From Antedon mediterranea (taxonomy: Eukaryota > Echinodermata > Crinoidea > Comatulida > Antedonidae): a stretch of DNA of 64,000 nucleotides. The notes under the pieces were generated by a model. The model searched no databases, was not told the DNA's origin, and was given only the letters and a program-made list of their open reading frames with translations. Both the position numbers and the translations under genes were made by a program. The stretch spans positions 15,125,201 to 15,189,200 of the forward strand of contig NC_092670.1 in assembly GCF_964355755.1 (NCBI RefSeq). The letters are read 5' to 3'. Within the stretch, counting starts at the first letter, position 1, and the number at the start of each line of letters is the position of its first letter. Below are positions 27,401 through 42,400 of the stretch, piece by piece.

Positions 27401-30400
27401 TACCTCATCATTCCGTACTTGTTGTTCAACATTTTCTAGAATTTTAACAATTTCAAAGGCAACTGTTGTCGCAGGTTGAGAACTATTTCTGGAAACTTTA
27501 ATGGCATTGATTGTTTTTAAATCTGGGAAATTAAACGTATAACAACCCTCGGTTTCACCTTCTAACTGTTGCAGCTCATACATACAAACTGAAAAGAAAA
27601 ACGCCCCAAACAATCAACATTTTGGTTGAAATTATTCTAAACTCTATTTACACTTTTTTTATTGGTCCTACAGTATTTGTGTAAAATAGTAACATTGGTT
27701 GTCGTACAGTGTTTGTGTAAAATAGTAGCAATGAATATTGGTTGATTGATTGATTAATGAGCTTTTCAATTTTTATTATACAAAATTAAACGTAATCATA
27801 TTTTTATTTTAAATTTAGAAAATGTATGGAAAATTGGAAAAAAAAAAAAAGGTTAATTTAACAATATCACTGTGAGTACTTTCAATGACTTTTTACTATA
27901 CCTGGTACAGTAGAAGAAATGCTAACTACAGGCGTTGTTACTATTGTAGTCTCAGTGGTAGCCACAGTGGCAGCTGTAGTTGGTGCTTCTGAAATATATA
28001 AATTCAAATATTCATTAATTTAACTTAAACTTTTTGACTATTTAAAAATATTATTGCTTTGATAAACTAATGATGACACATACTTGTATCTAAAAAGCGA
28101 TAGCTTATCATAAATTTGATTTGATTGTTGCACACCAAAGATAACCCACTATCATTAAGACTTGTTTTTGAGGTAGGGTCCTTCTGGTGGTGAATTCGGA
28201 AGTACACCCGGAGACGATCCTCTACTTTTTTTGAAGAGTTGAATAATGAAAAAAATAGACCTTATACGTTTAGGCCAAAGAAGTGATGGTTAGTTTATAC
28301 AATTTCACAGAACTTACCATATGGACAACCATACAACTCGAAGCGAACTTTAATACCACCTTCCCACGACAAGGGAATAATCCTGACTGTTGTTGCATTG
28401 AATGTATCTTCTACTCTACTAACAGTTTCATTAGTACCATATGCAATATTGTAAACCTAAAAAAAAAATGTTAATTACCGGTATTTTATTTTGTTTAAAA
28501 ACCTATACTCTAACAATTGTTGATGTTGGAAATGAAATTTATTTTACAATTGCCAGAAGCTAGTAGAAATGCATTTTAAAGTGAAACAAACAGTGGCGTA
28601 AACACAGAGGCAAGGTCCCTGGTTTAGCACTCCTAGGGGCCTTCCAATGCTGGGCATTTGATTCTCTTGGGCCCCAAACTCTAGCATACGTAACAATGCG
28701 GATCACAGTGTTCACGCATGGCGTAAACTATTTTTAATACATACCATTTTATGGTACACATTGAATACAGAACAGTGCGAACCAAAATTTGTTTCAACAG
28801 GGCATTCTGTTCAGACGTACTTATAATGTTATGATATAAAAACATATTAATAAGGACCAACTCTGAAAAGTTTCAAGAAAAGAGTGGACAGAGTCGGCAA
28901 TATACAAAAAAAAAGGCACGTACCCTGTCGAATACTTGTCCATCTGCTTCTATTCTGAATTCAGTAATATATGAATCTTCCAATGTTCGTTGAAAATCTA
29001 TAAAGCTGACAACTGTATCACCAAGGAATTCAACTTGGATGTATTGATCTGCATCATTAACTGTTGGAGACCAGGATCCACCATTGTATCTACCACTTCC
29101 AGAAGCAAGGCTACTTGTAGAGTAAGTTATTCTATCATCTGGAATATCTCCATTCTCCATACCCAATGCACCATCACATACTAAATAATAATATTAATGT
29201 AATAACCAGTGTTAATGAATATTCTAAAATACCAGACATCTCAAGTTTGAATGTATCAAGCTTTTGATTTAGTTGTAATTTGTAGGAGCTAGGAACAAGT
29301 TAAGTCATCCACTGTGTGCAAGATATGTATAAAAGAGCAGGAGAGATTGTGTGAGTAAGTATGTAAAGAAAAGAAGGCTGCATGGTATGGTCATATGCTC
29401 CGATTATGAAAACAAACCGGCTGAGATCGCACTCAAAAGATCAAAAGGAAGACCGAAAACAACATGGATGGCAAACATCAAAATGGAAAAAGAACTTTTT
29501 AAATGTGGACCTATATGCTTGCTCAAAAACGTACAGAGTGGCAAACAAAAGTGGGTAATGTCTTCAAACAGGCAAATTTTTAGCTGTGGCATAATGCAGG
29601 GGGCATAGGCCCCTAGTTTAGCACTCCTAAGGGGGCCTCTAATTCTGGGTAGTTGCAGTGGACTGTTTTCAAGCCCCTGAGTTTAGCCAATGAGCGCTCA
29701 TAGCTCTTATGCCACTGATTTTTAGCCTGATTGTATAGTTTGTGGAAAATGTAACAGTCCTCCAATCAGATACAGTACTATGACTTCATCACCATATTTT
29801 ATAAAACCAAGAAAAATATTTTCTATAAATAAAATCTATTTCTACTCACTTCTTACAGTTGTTGAAGGTATGTTGGTTGTGGCAGTTACTGTTGTATGTG
29901 TTGTTGGAGCACGAGTAGATGGCACATCTGGAAAGGCAAACAATGCACACACGAGAAACACAAATCAGTTTCTATTAAATGCTTTATTATAATTAAAAAT
30001 GTGTATTCAATAATGTGAAGAAAGTAATTCTGCTTCACTAAATCTAATCCGCAACTAAAAAGCATTGTGGTCTGATCATCGAAATGTTTGACATTTTGTA
30101 AAAATAATGTACAGTATACAGTATATTACTTTGAAAACATTAAATCATATCATTCCTGGTTCTATTGTTAATTATTATTTTCATAGCCATCGTACAATTA
30201 CTGCTTCTTATCAGAGGCCTAAGCCAGCTACGATAGGCCTAAAGCTCTGTCCACACTATCAAACTTTATGTGACAACAAAATGTGGAAATGATGTCATAT
30301 CACTACCATATTTGGGCACATCACCCTTTTTTGTCTAACTTGTATGATAGTGTAGACAGAGCTTTACAACGTCTATAAGAGAACATTCAATGCTAGCTAC

Positions 30401-33400
30401 TTAGGTAGTGCATTGTTTTTTTCTTTTTATCAACGAACGCAAATTACCCAAGTATACAGTATTAAACAATGATTTGTACATGTAGATTATTATGTGTAAA
30501 TGTAAGAAGCCGTGGATTGTTAACAAATAAAAAACTTATAAAATTTTCAAAATGTGTTTTGTGTATTTAATAAAAGTAAAATGAAAAGAATAAAAAATTA
30601 AGCGGAACAGCATTGGTATGTAGCTATACCATATGGAATGCCAGCTTTAAACTGACGTGAGAAAATTTAATTTTTAGTTGTAATTTTTTTTTATAACAAT
30701 CTCAATTTTATGCCTGATGTGTTTTCTACTTTTTTGCCATCTTATTTTTTATTGTTTCATATTTTGCCCTGCATATGCTACTTGGTCCCCCAAACCGTGA
30801 CCTGGGATGTTTGTTACATTCTTACGTTTTTTTAATTTGAAATAAAGGATGATTTTATATATAACCATAGAACGTACATTTAAGACAAGGAATGACCTGG
30901 TTTAATGTTTTAAAGTAATATATATATGCCTTACTTTTACAAAACGTCAAAATTGCAGGGATAGTGTCTCTAACAAAGCAAATATTGAACTTACATTCTC
31001 CACAGCCATAAAGTTCAAACCTCAAGCAAATCCTTATATCCCAATCAATTGGAACGATCACAAATGCGTAAATATTTATCAGTGGTTCGGTGAAGTAAAT
31101 TCTAAATGGTTCATTATCGTCGTTATAGACAACAGAAAACACCTGTAAAAACACAACTTCTGGTTAATTTTCTGATGACATATAAGCAAACATGAGATGA
31201 GTGACAGGGTTTAAATTCATCAACCTAAAATCATACATTATTGCAGTAGAAAAATGTAGATACTGCAGTAACTGCAGTAGAATAATTTTGACATGATCTC
31301 TTAGGAACGAAATGAAATTCTTTGAAGATTACCTTATCGATCATCTCCTCGGTGCCAGTTACCTCTTGGTAGTTAATGTACTCATTAACTTGAGGGTCCT
31401 GAGAGTACCTTACTTGGAATCTTGTTACTCTGCCTTGTTCTCTATTCATACCACCTTGAATTGATACTCCTGTGATTTCCTGAGGCCTACGGAACCTTAC
31501 TTCAATGTGCTCAGAAATGGAATTACTAGTAGGCACCCATGGGTTTGCCCCTAATCGGCCAACGCCGTTTGGATCATTTTCGCCTTCCAATCTGGATGAA
31601 TAATGAAGCTGTCCTGGTAGGATTCTACGACTAGCCATACCCAATGCAGCTTCACAAGAGCCTACCAATGATATGATACAACATTTTCAATATTTTTAGA
31701 AAGAGTGGGGGAGGGGAGGGGTGTATCTGAGTAAAAACTTTATTTAAGAGCCACCTAACAAATACTATATACTAAATAGGTCATTTTTTTTTTAAAAGGG
31801 AATTAGTGTCTGTAGTAATTTTCTATATGTTAGCAATGTTTAAATATCAAGCATTATATTATGGCTCAAACATGAACCATTGAATTGGTTTAAATGCCAT
31901 CACATTATCCAAGTGCACATCGAGTACATTCAACAAAACAGTAAATTTAGACTAGAATGGTACTATTTGCCACTAAATAACGTCACAGCTTGACACTTTT
32001 GCGCTGCCATATGTCTCCTTAGACATTGTGTTTAAATGTTTGAGCTATAATATCAACAAATATTCTTTGATTTTGTCACTAAATTTCACAGAAAATAGTG
32101 CCTAAGAATATTAAAGTACCTAATTTAGGAAAATTCAGGAACTTACAAATCAACTTTGTTTTACTTACGCTCTGTAGTAGTCTCTGTAACTGTTGTAGTC
32201 ACTATAGTTGTTGCTGTTGGCAAAATGAAAAAATAATTCTGTTAGCAACAACATTAAAACATTGATTTATTTTATTTACTAATTTTAGCAAACAAAATTG
32301 AAAACAACAATTTCTTGATTGTACCAAGGAGCGGTTCAATTACTGTTAACATATTACTTACTAGCAGTTCGACAATAACAGCATTCTCCAACTGAGGTAC
32401 GATCAACACGCTCTTCACCCTAAAATTATATGGCAACAAATTTAAAGCCAAAGAAAAATACAAAGAAAACAAAAAAACAGTAGTACTCCAAAGTTTCCTT
32501 TAAAATATAATTGTATTTATAATTGGTTGTGCTGTTAAGGAAAATGTTTTCTAAAAAATATTATCTATTCTATATATGTTAATCACAATTTTCAGAAATT
32601 CAATCCATTTAAAATCTGAAATCTATCAAGATATATAATTTGTTTTTTTTTTTTATTGAAATCAATACAGACATATTTTTGATCTTTAGTTTTTTGTGAA
32701 TATGTCGTTACACAAAAGGAAGAGAAAAAAACTCACGTCAGGACAGGCACCGATGTTACATTGTGCTATACACGCAGCTTCAAAATTTACACATGTGCAG
32801 CGATGACATTCTCCAACATCCCATGATGTTCCATTCTAAATGCGAACAAAAAAAACAAACATTCACTCACTATTTAACTGGTCCTTTGCTTGTATAACTT
32901 ATTAAGTAAAATATCAAGCACTTGCAATGTTCACTGTAGTATAAGAAAAAAAGCATTTTGCTCAAAGAGTTCCAACCCTTCCGATTTCTCCGAAAGCCTC
33001 CATAATGTTCATCCAATTTTCTGAACATTAATATTAAAGAAATCCCCAGAATTTCGGTTCAAGATTTTTAAAACCCACTTTTACTGTCTGAATACAGTTT
33101 TTAAAAGGTTATTTCAGTATTTAATACATAATTACATTCGATTAGTTGCTAGAACATGCCTTTGGTAAACGTTGAAATACCAATTGTGAGATATTTTGAG
33201 GGCATAACATTTTATATATTTGTAACGGATTTGACCTGTTTAAACGAGTCTAATCCATTAAAAACACTTTGTATCCGTTAATTATGTAAACCTTCCGAAA
33301 TTGTTAACTTGAGGGTAGAAACATCTGATAAATACATACATAGAGATAAAAATTGAGAAATTCTACATACTCCCATATGAACATCATTGTAGAGGCAACC

Positions 33401-36400
33401 ACATGACTGAGCTCTTCTAACACAATATTCTCCTTGCCAGTAGTAGCCTTCAGCACATGAGTTGGCACAGGCTTCAACACATGGGTTCACTGACCTACAG
33501 GTGCTTGAACCATCACAGTTCTGATTGCAATAACATCCATCGCATACTACAATATTTTGTGAAAGTTTTATTATTATCATCTTGTTCAACTTAAACTTAA
33601 TATAATACAAATTACACTTTTTAACATTTCATACGCATCCAACAGCGAGTAACTTGCCAATTACAGGATGGATAAACTATTCTATAATTTATATAAACTA
33701 AGTCTCATTTGATTCTTGGAAAGTGAAGTTTAAAGATTTAAGTTACAACTCTGGCATTAGGTCAGTATTGAATCCTGGATTCTGGGATTGAAAGACAAGC
33801 ATGTTAACCACCAAGCTACAGTTCCACTAATTTAAAATTGTAATGAAAATAAAGATATCTTTTGTAAATGTAAAAAAATACAAATATAGTGGTTTAATGG
33901 TTAGGCAATCTAAATATCAAGCAGAAGCTGCCAAGATTGAATAGCGGATGGGGTGGCTTTTTCTCATTCTCACAGATTTTATCATCTTTTATTGTTCCAA
34001 AATGACTTAATATTCTTCCATATTCACTAGATGGTTTATAATTTTTTCTATGCCTGTAAACTGTGCTATTTTAAAAATAAAATAGCATATACCATAATGC
34101 TTTTTAAAAACCATATGGCCAATTTATCTTTGTGCATTTATATGATCAGTTAAAGCAGTTCATTTAGTTGTGGAATAAGACATGTATTTGGCCAAAATAA
34201 TATACTATTTTTTATATCTGAATCTGGAGAAAAAATGTATGTGGAATCGATAAATGTGTATTGATATACTTACACACTGGAGTCTCTGTAGTAACTATGG
34301 TGGTAACACTTGGAGTAGAAGCTGTGTAATAAAAAAAAGCAAAATGTATACAGACTCAAATAAATTCCATGCTTTAAAGATATACTGTCCCCCTAAAATA
34401 TAATTATATATATATATAGCTAGGCCTAGACTAGGATAGGCTATTTTTCTTTATTTATCTCTGTACAGGGATGACAACCCATGTGCGTTGTTGTGTCAGG
34501 TCTAGGCTATATAAACATTAGGGCTAGTCGGCCTCGCATAATATGTACGTCTTGAGCGCAAAATAAAAACATTTATTTAAAAAAAATAATTGTCCGGCCT
34601 CTCGACTGAAATTTTTTTCGGCCGAAAATCGACAGGAAACAAATTTCATTTTTAGGTTGGCCTGATTAAGAGGAATTACATATACAAGTAGTGTTTTTGT
34701 ATTTCAAAGTAAAAATCTATTTTCTCTTTTTTTCTCAATGTTAAGCTAAAATATAACAGTTTTAATTGTAATATTCACTTTGAAACTTATTTCCCAAAGG
34801 TCAAATTTTCTGTCATTACATCAAATTTAACTGTCTATTTTGTCTTTTCGTGCAGTCACTAAAGTGGTGACCAAGACGTTTCAATCAAGAGGTGGTCAGC
34901 CAGCCTGGACCAGTCTATAACAGCAGTGAGCGTAAGGCTTCCACCATTTTTGTCATCAATCAATAATCAATCAGTACAAGAATACTTACGTTCAGAGCAT
35001 TCACAACATCTGTCAGGATCATTTTCGTACATGTTCAGGAGTAATCCCTAACATTTAAAAGAAAGCATACACAAACCATGGTTTATATAAAAAAAAGTAC
35101 TAAACAGAAAAAAGGTATTTTGTTAATACTTCACCAAACTTAGTTCTTTGTTTTTTAAATCTTTTATTACTTTTGTTATTTTTCCTTTTTTTTTTACATA
35201 ATAACCTTCCATAATTTAAGAAAAAAAAAGTTGCAAAATGTTATGGAAACAGCATACAAAAGAGAATTTCTTCTTTCTCCAACAAAATAGTTCAACAAAA
35301 AATATATATTGAAGGTTTATCTATTTTTAATGTTTTCTTTTTTTTGGTTTAATTATATTATCCATATAAATATCTATAACGATGCGGATCTCCTTTAAGG
35401 ATAACATTATTTTAATTTTTCTCCTATCTATAGAGAAAAAAAATCCCCCAATCTAAGACTCCTTTTATTCTCGAACCTAACACTTTGTCTAACTTTATCT
35501 CTGAAGTATGATATATAAAAATAAGATTATTATTTACTGCAGAGCATGACGCATTGCACTGTTTCTCACAGACATTGACACCATTATCACAGGAACATGC
35601 TTTGCAGTTGGTTGGCCAGTATCTTGCCCCATTCTAGTTAAGATAAAAATAAATCAATTATTGTATTTTGTTTTAAATGACATGAGAATAGAACATTTTC
35701 TACTCTTCTATGTATATTGCTAAAGGTTAATGAAAATTATTCTACTGCATTTACTGCAGTAACTAAATTTGTTTAACCGCCTATAATAACGTATGATTTT
35801 AGGCAGTCACTGCAGTAAACAGTGAGTATCAATCAACCAAAAAAAAGATAAATAATTGCATTAACAGGTTAAAAAGTAAACAAAATGTAGTTACTGAAGT
35901 AGAATACATTTATTTATTTGATTTATTCCCTTCAGTGAAACATAAAAAGGGAAGACTGAGAAGAGACAAGAGCTGTCAAAGACAAATATAACCAAAGGGT
36001 GTGTCTCTATAACCCAAAGGGTGTGTCTCTCCAACTCAAAGGGCGTATCTTTCCAACACCATAACATCCCTAACCTTAACTAACTATGGTGCACTTACCT
36101 GGTGTATAACATTGTTGCTGTCTGTACATGGACACTGCTGTTCATCAGATCCATCTACACAGTTTCTCTCTCCGTCACAAACGTTATTGTTAGCAATACA
36201 CAATGAACAATCGGCACAACTAAAGTAGCCTTCACCTGGACATGTGCAAACAGGTGGTTCTACTGTCGGTGGCTCAGTAGCTGTAATAAACAAATTAAAT
36301 GGTTTTAGAAATATTATAAACGACTGAACTCTAACTGACAACAGTTGTAGGGTTTTTAGAAGAAACAAATTCAATCTAATTGGTCACACATCAAGTACAA

Positions 36401-39400
36401 AATATTGTAAAAATTGACATGCAAATAGGTGGTTCTACTGTCGGTGGCTCAGTAGCTGTAATAAACAAATTAAATGTGTTTTTGTAATATTATAAACGAC
36501 TGAAATCTGACTGACACCAGTCAGAGTTATTTTTACAAAATATTGTAAAAATGTGTACTCACTCAAGTGATAATATTTTATATGGATTAATTTACACAAC
36601 AGAGGGTTATGGTAAGCAGTCAATGGTAAGCGGAAAACATAGAATCATTTACACAAAACAGATTACTTACGAGCTGCTGTTGTTACACATGGATCCCCAG
36701 TACATAACCAGTGCCCTCCACTTCTACATTGACTGAAAACAATTTCTCAACATTAGTTTCTTTTACAAAATTGCATAAAAAATGATGACACATCCTCTAG
36801 GACTTAAATGTATTAAATGGAAAATTATATGAAAATGTATGCCTTATTTTATGTTTGTATGAAAAATATACAATTATTTGAGCTATGCTCACTTGTCAGC
36901 ATCTCGTATTGTTTTATTTAACTCTACCTCTGTGTATTGAGAACTCTATCCAGGTGATCTGAATTTATTTATATTTATATACACATGCATATTAATAGCT
37001 GGTAAGATGGTATGCGCACATACTACATGTTGTTGGCTTACATGAATAAAATGTGTGCAATACACAATATACTTTATATTAATATTTCATAGAACTCCTA
37101 AGGGACAGTTAAATGGACTGATCATGCTCTGGGCCCCTTAAGCTCTGGGGTTAACAAATATTATCTTACCATTGTTGACAATTTATAACTTTAATTGTTC
37201 CTGCAGTGAATCTGTCTGCATGATGAAAACATGGGCACTGCTGTGGTGAAATACATTCGCCATTGTCCAGTACACTTCCTTCTGGGCATGCACAAGCCTC
37301 TACTGTGGAATTCCAAGCTGGGCATATGCGGATGTTTTCTGGGTTGTAGCAAAGATCGGGACAAGTACTTGCAGCTGAATCAAAGTGTAAGCTACTTGGG
37401 CATTGAATACCTGAAATAAACAAACAATTGTTAATATTTTAAAAAAAATGTTGTCCACTTTACTAAAATTATAATTAAACAAAGTACTTTAGTTCTACTT
37501 CTGTTATTTAAATGGCTTGATCTATTGGTATTACATTCTAATTAGAAGTTGGTAGGCCTATTGTTTTAATTCCTTCAGTTTTTTGTTCTGATTGTCTGAG
37601 GTTAATATTAATTTCATTTCATAACATTTATTTACAAACTCTGACAAAAAGGGTAAGGAAAAATACAATGCAAATAAATAAATATAATAGCAGACTTGAA
37701 AGCAGATATCCGGAAAGATAAAGAAAAACATCTTGAGGTGGGCGGGCCTTAATGAATAAATAAATAAGAAAAATAATAAATAAATAAAAATAATTAAATA
37801 AATAAAAATGGATAAATAAATTAAAAAACAAAAGGGAAGTATGGAAAAGATAGGTACTGGTCAAAATGTGACACGTTAATAATAAGAGAAGATATGATCT
37901 TTTTTAAAGTACATCTTTTAAGATGAGTAGGGGTTATCCTGTTGTACCAGACCAAGACCAGTCGTTGACGGAAGAGGTCTTCCGGTATCAATAATAACAA
38001 ACATTGGGTGTTGGGTGTTGTTGTTTTTGTAATATTGTAAAATTAATAATTGTGAATTGTGAATAAAAAACTACTTTACTTACCACAAACACCATCTGAT
38101 CGCCAATTAATATTGACATGTTTCTCGGAGCATACTTTTGCATAAGCCCCAATAGCAGTACACAGACATTCACAGTCTCCTCCACTATCACAGGCACAAG
38201 CATCCCAGATGCATCTCTCATAATAAATGTCTGGATTAACCTAATCAAACAACAATGATAATATACAAATAACAAGAATGTTTTATATTTGAATGAAAAT
38301 ATTTCAGTGAAACAATTATTAATTTAATAAGTAATAAATATTTAGTTCTTATTTTTTCTTCTTTATTGTATCAAACAAATTATCAATACAAAAGGTAGCC
38401 AAGATATAGCCGGAGCTAATCAAGCTTGGTATCTTTTAAAACATCTTAACTATTACTTAAGCTACGAAATTAAGAAATATATAACAGAACTTTTGATAAC
38501 GTCAAAAACAAAACAAAAAATTTTGAATAATAAATAAATAACATAATATAACATAAAGTGATGTATGTATTGTACTGTAATAAACAAAACGATATCAGTT
38601 CAATAGATAATATCTGATGGATTATCAATATATAAAACATTGTGAATTATAGATTATTCTTTTATATACTTAAATAAAAGTAATTCTTTAAGTTGTTTAG
38701 AGAAAGCAAATCTAGATGTAATTGTTCGTAATTCTAAAGGTAAATCATTCCAAATAACAGCACCAGACAAAGAGATTCTAAATCATCCACAATTAATACG
38801 ACAAGGGGGAATGGCTAAATTAAAATAATGTTTAATTCTTGTATTGTATGCATGATTGGTAGTTTAAAAATAATCAGATAAACTGTGAGGTAATCTATTA
38901 TTAAATAGATCAGAAACGAATTTAGAAACACATAAGGTATAAAGTTTGTTTATATCTAACACCAAAAAAAAAGATGAGTTTTAATAACAGATTTAAACTG
39001 TTGACAAATGATGTACACTATGAGGTAGTGCATTTCAAAGGTGCAGCGGCAATAAAAATGCCCTGAGATATGGAATTTTCCAAGGCACTTAAAGGGCAAG
39101 TTTATCAGTGGATTAACAGAGACAATGGCCAGATTGATAAATGGATATACTGTATGGTCATGAAGAAGTGTCTGTAGAGTAAAACCATTACAAACAAAAA
39201 CTAGGATGCTTACCACTTCGTGACAAGGGCGAAATACAGCTTGCTTAATGATCATGCATGAATATTGTGACCAGCTTCGACGGCGTGGGTTTGCATCACA
39301 CGGATGAATGACATCTTGTGTTAGAGGGCAGCTTGTGCGTGTACGCCAGCTGTCTCCAAACAACAATGCTCTAGACTCAATTTCGCCTGACCTTGTTGTG

Positions 39401-42400
39401 AAATCGTTGTTCTGGTCGCCATCGTAAATACCGCAAAGACCACAAGTGGTACCACGGTATGAAGCATCAAGTGTTAAAGACAAACTCGTTCCTCCGTCCC
39501 ATTGAAGAACAAGTCCTAAAAAGGATCAACACATATTAGTTTGTGTTTAAATGTGCTACTTGACAAGCTCTGAAAAGTTAATGCACACATTCTTAAAGCC
39601 CATTTATACTATAGGACAATAATGATTGAAAGTGGATAAACATACATTTTCATACAGAAAACAAAAAGAAAAGTTTTCATCCTAGAACTCTAAGATAACA
39701 ATTTATGCTGTCTTTGATGTAAATAACATTTTCAAAATTCAGATGATGATACAATATCTAAATTGTTCTTAATGACAATAAAGTCATTTGTTTTGATCTT
39801 TAAAAATATCCTTCTTTAGTTCTAATATCTGAAATAATTAGTTTTTCAAAATCAAAATTATCTTACTTTGATCTTGTGTTGTGTAAATCCAGTTGCGGCC
39901 AACCTGATAGCAGTCAACAGTGCCCTCTGGTGCACCATTTAATTGGATATCAATTGTATCCTGTCCTCTTGTGAAACGAGTTACTGTTCCTTGGTATGTT
40001 ACTCTGACAGACTTGGTACATGATACACCGGTAACACCACATGGAACATTCTCCACAATGACACTAAATGTTGACGTACCTTGACCGCAGCCATCCTCAC
40101 AAAAAACGTATCCACAAGATCCTATGTAAAAATATTCAAATAATAATTATAGCAACCATTACAGGGCGAGTATCATACCACTAGACCACAGAGCCATGTA
40201 TGGTATTATCAAAGATTTTCACCCACCAGATACATTCTCTCATACAACAAACGCCCTCACAATCAGTGGAGGCTTAACAAGTCAAAATAAATTCCAACTT
40301 TAATTCGCAACGGTTTTTAAAATAATATTGTGTATATGTAAATCAATGATGTTGCGTAGCACTGTGTAAATTATATATAAATTATACTGTAAATTATAGA
40401 AACATATATATATATATATATATTCCTTCACTTACACTAATGAAGGGCTAGTGTTGCCCGAAAGCTCTGCTAACTTTTCTGGCTGTTTTACTTCTCGTTT
40501 TGATTTAGCTTTTCGCTTTTATTTTGTATCCCCACTGATACCCACAGCATTGTTATTTTTTCAGTAATTTGACTTTGGATTTATATATATATATATATAT
40601 ATGTTAATATTTATACACATCACAGGCACAGAATAAATTCTAAACTGCCCGGTGATATACTAAACATTTAATTAATTAAATTGAAACGATACAGATGAGG
40701 AAACCTGTGAGAATGAGAAAAAGTCGCCCTAACCGAGATTCAATCCTGGAACATTCTGCTTGATATGCAGATGTCCTAACCATTAGACCACTGGGGCTTT
40801 CATGGTATTGTTCAAACCCGTTTGGATATATTTATTGTTATTATATGGCTTCCCAAAAAAATATTTTTCAATTTTTTTTTTCCAATTGATTCATACATCT
40901 TGGGTTTTTTTGCCGCTTTCATTTTTAAAATATTTTAATCACCATTTTATACATTATAATTATTATATTTTTTTTTTCTCAAAAAGAAAATCTCATTAGA
41001 ATCTACAACATATTAATTTTAATTTAAAATGAAAGAAGTAAATGTTTATTTGAATTAAATATATACATTGCATATCCCATATATTTTACATTTTCTTTTT
41101 TTTTTTATGTATGCTATAATATACAAAAAATACCTTTCATATAAAATCGTTCTCTTTATGGTATCAACATCTACACATAATTACTATTATAACACACCTA
41201 TAGTTGATTCTTGTAAATTTGATTGGATAACTGTGGGTCATGACATTAAATGAATGTACTAGTCCTCTCCAGAGTGCGATTTTGTACACAATGTTTTTGT
41301 GCATTCATTTTGTTACACAAGAGGCTGTTGTTGACTGATAATATTCAGGCAACCTACAGTGTCAAAGGCTCTATTATTGTTCTACATCCAAAGTTTTATA
41401 TTCGTTCAATGAAACAAATAATTTCATTAGGTAGAAGATGAAAATAAATTATTTGTAAAATTTGTTATTACAAATTATTTTTATATTATTAAACGACAGC
41501 AATACTATAAAAGTATAAGTATATAAAACTTATTTAATTGAATATAGCTTTAAAGTTTTATAATAAATCCGATTCTTTTACATTTGACATTTTTTTATAA
41601 AACAGATCAACATATTAAAGTGATTACAGTATTTATACATACCATGGAAGTTGTACAGTTTTCCATCTAATGTTTTATAATGTGCTTCTCCATAAATCCT
41701 CGCTGTCCTGGGACACTGGTTCTCTTCACAAACCCATTCACGGTTTGAGCAGAAACTAACAAATCAATTACAGAAAATTATGTTATACTTTAACCTATAC
41801 AATTATTTAGCAAGCTTTTTATAGGTCATACACATTGTTTATTGCAGTGACACGATTCGTAAACTTCTATGTTGAAAAAAAACTAAAATCATATGTAACT
41901 GCAGTAAAAAAGTGTAGTTATTGCAGTGGAAATTTTTTGATGATCACTTTAATACTATTCATTATACTGTAACACTAAATTAAAACTCTAAAAACTTGAT
42001 TTTGTTTATTATAATTTGATGTTTTGATAAAAAAATCTCACCATCTATTGCAGTCCTGATAGACCATTGCAGCTGGGGCATATGCTCTTCCTTGGTGGTC
42101 ACATGGACACTGCTCCATAGACACACATTCTCCATTGTGGCTTATTAAATGGTCTGGGCATGCACATCCTCCACGGCAGTCAACGGCATCGCAGTCTATT
42201 TGAAGAGTCTCGCAGGTACGCTCACATGCTGAGCAGTTGCTCCACACACGTCCCGCAGGACATGGAGGATTCACTAAAAACATAAAAGAAATAATTTCAT
42301 ACACAATCATCTGAAACAATCTAAAATTATTTACAACAAATTGCTAAAAATCAATTACAAATCTTTGAAGTTATAAATATTAAGTTTTTAAGATGTTTCT

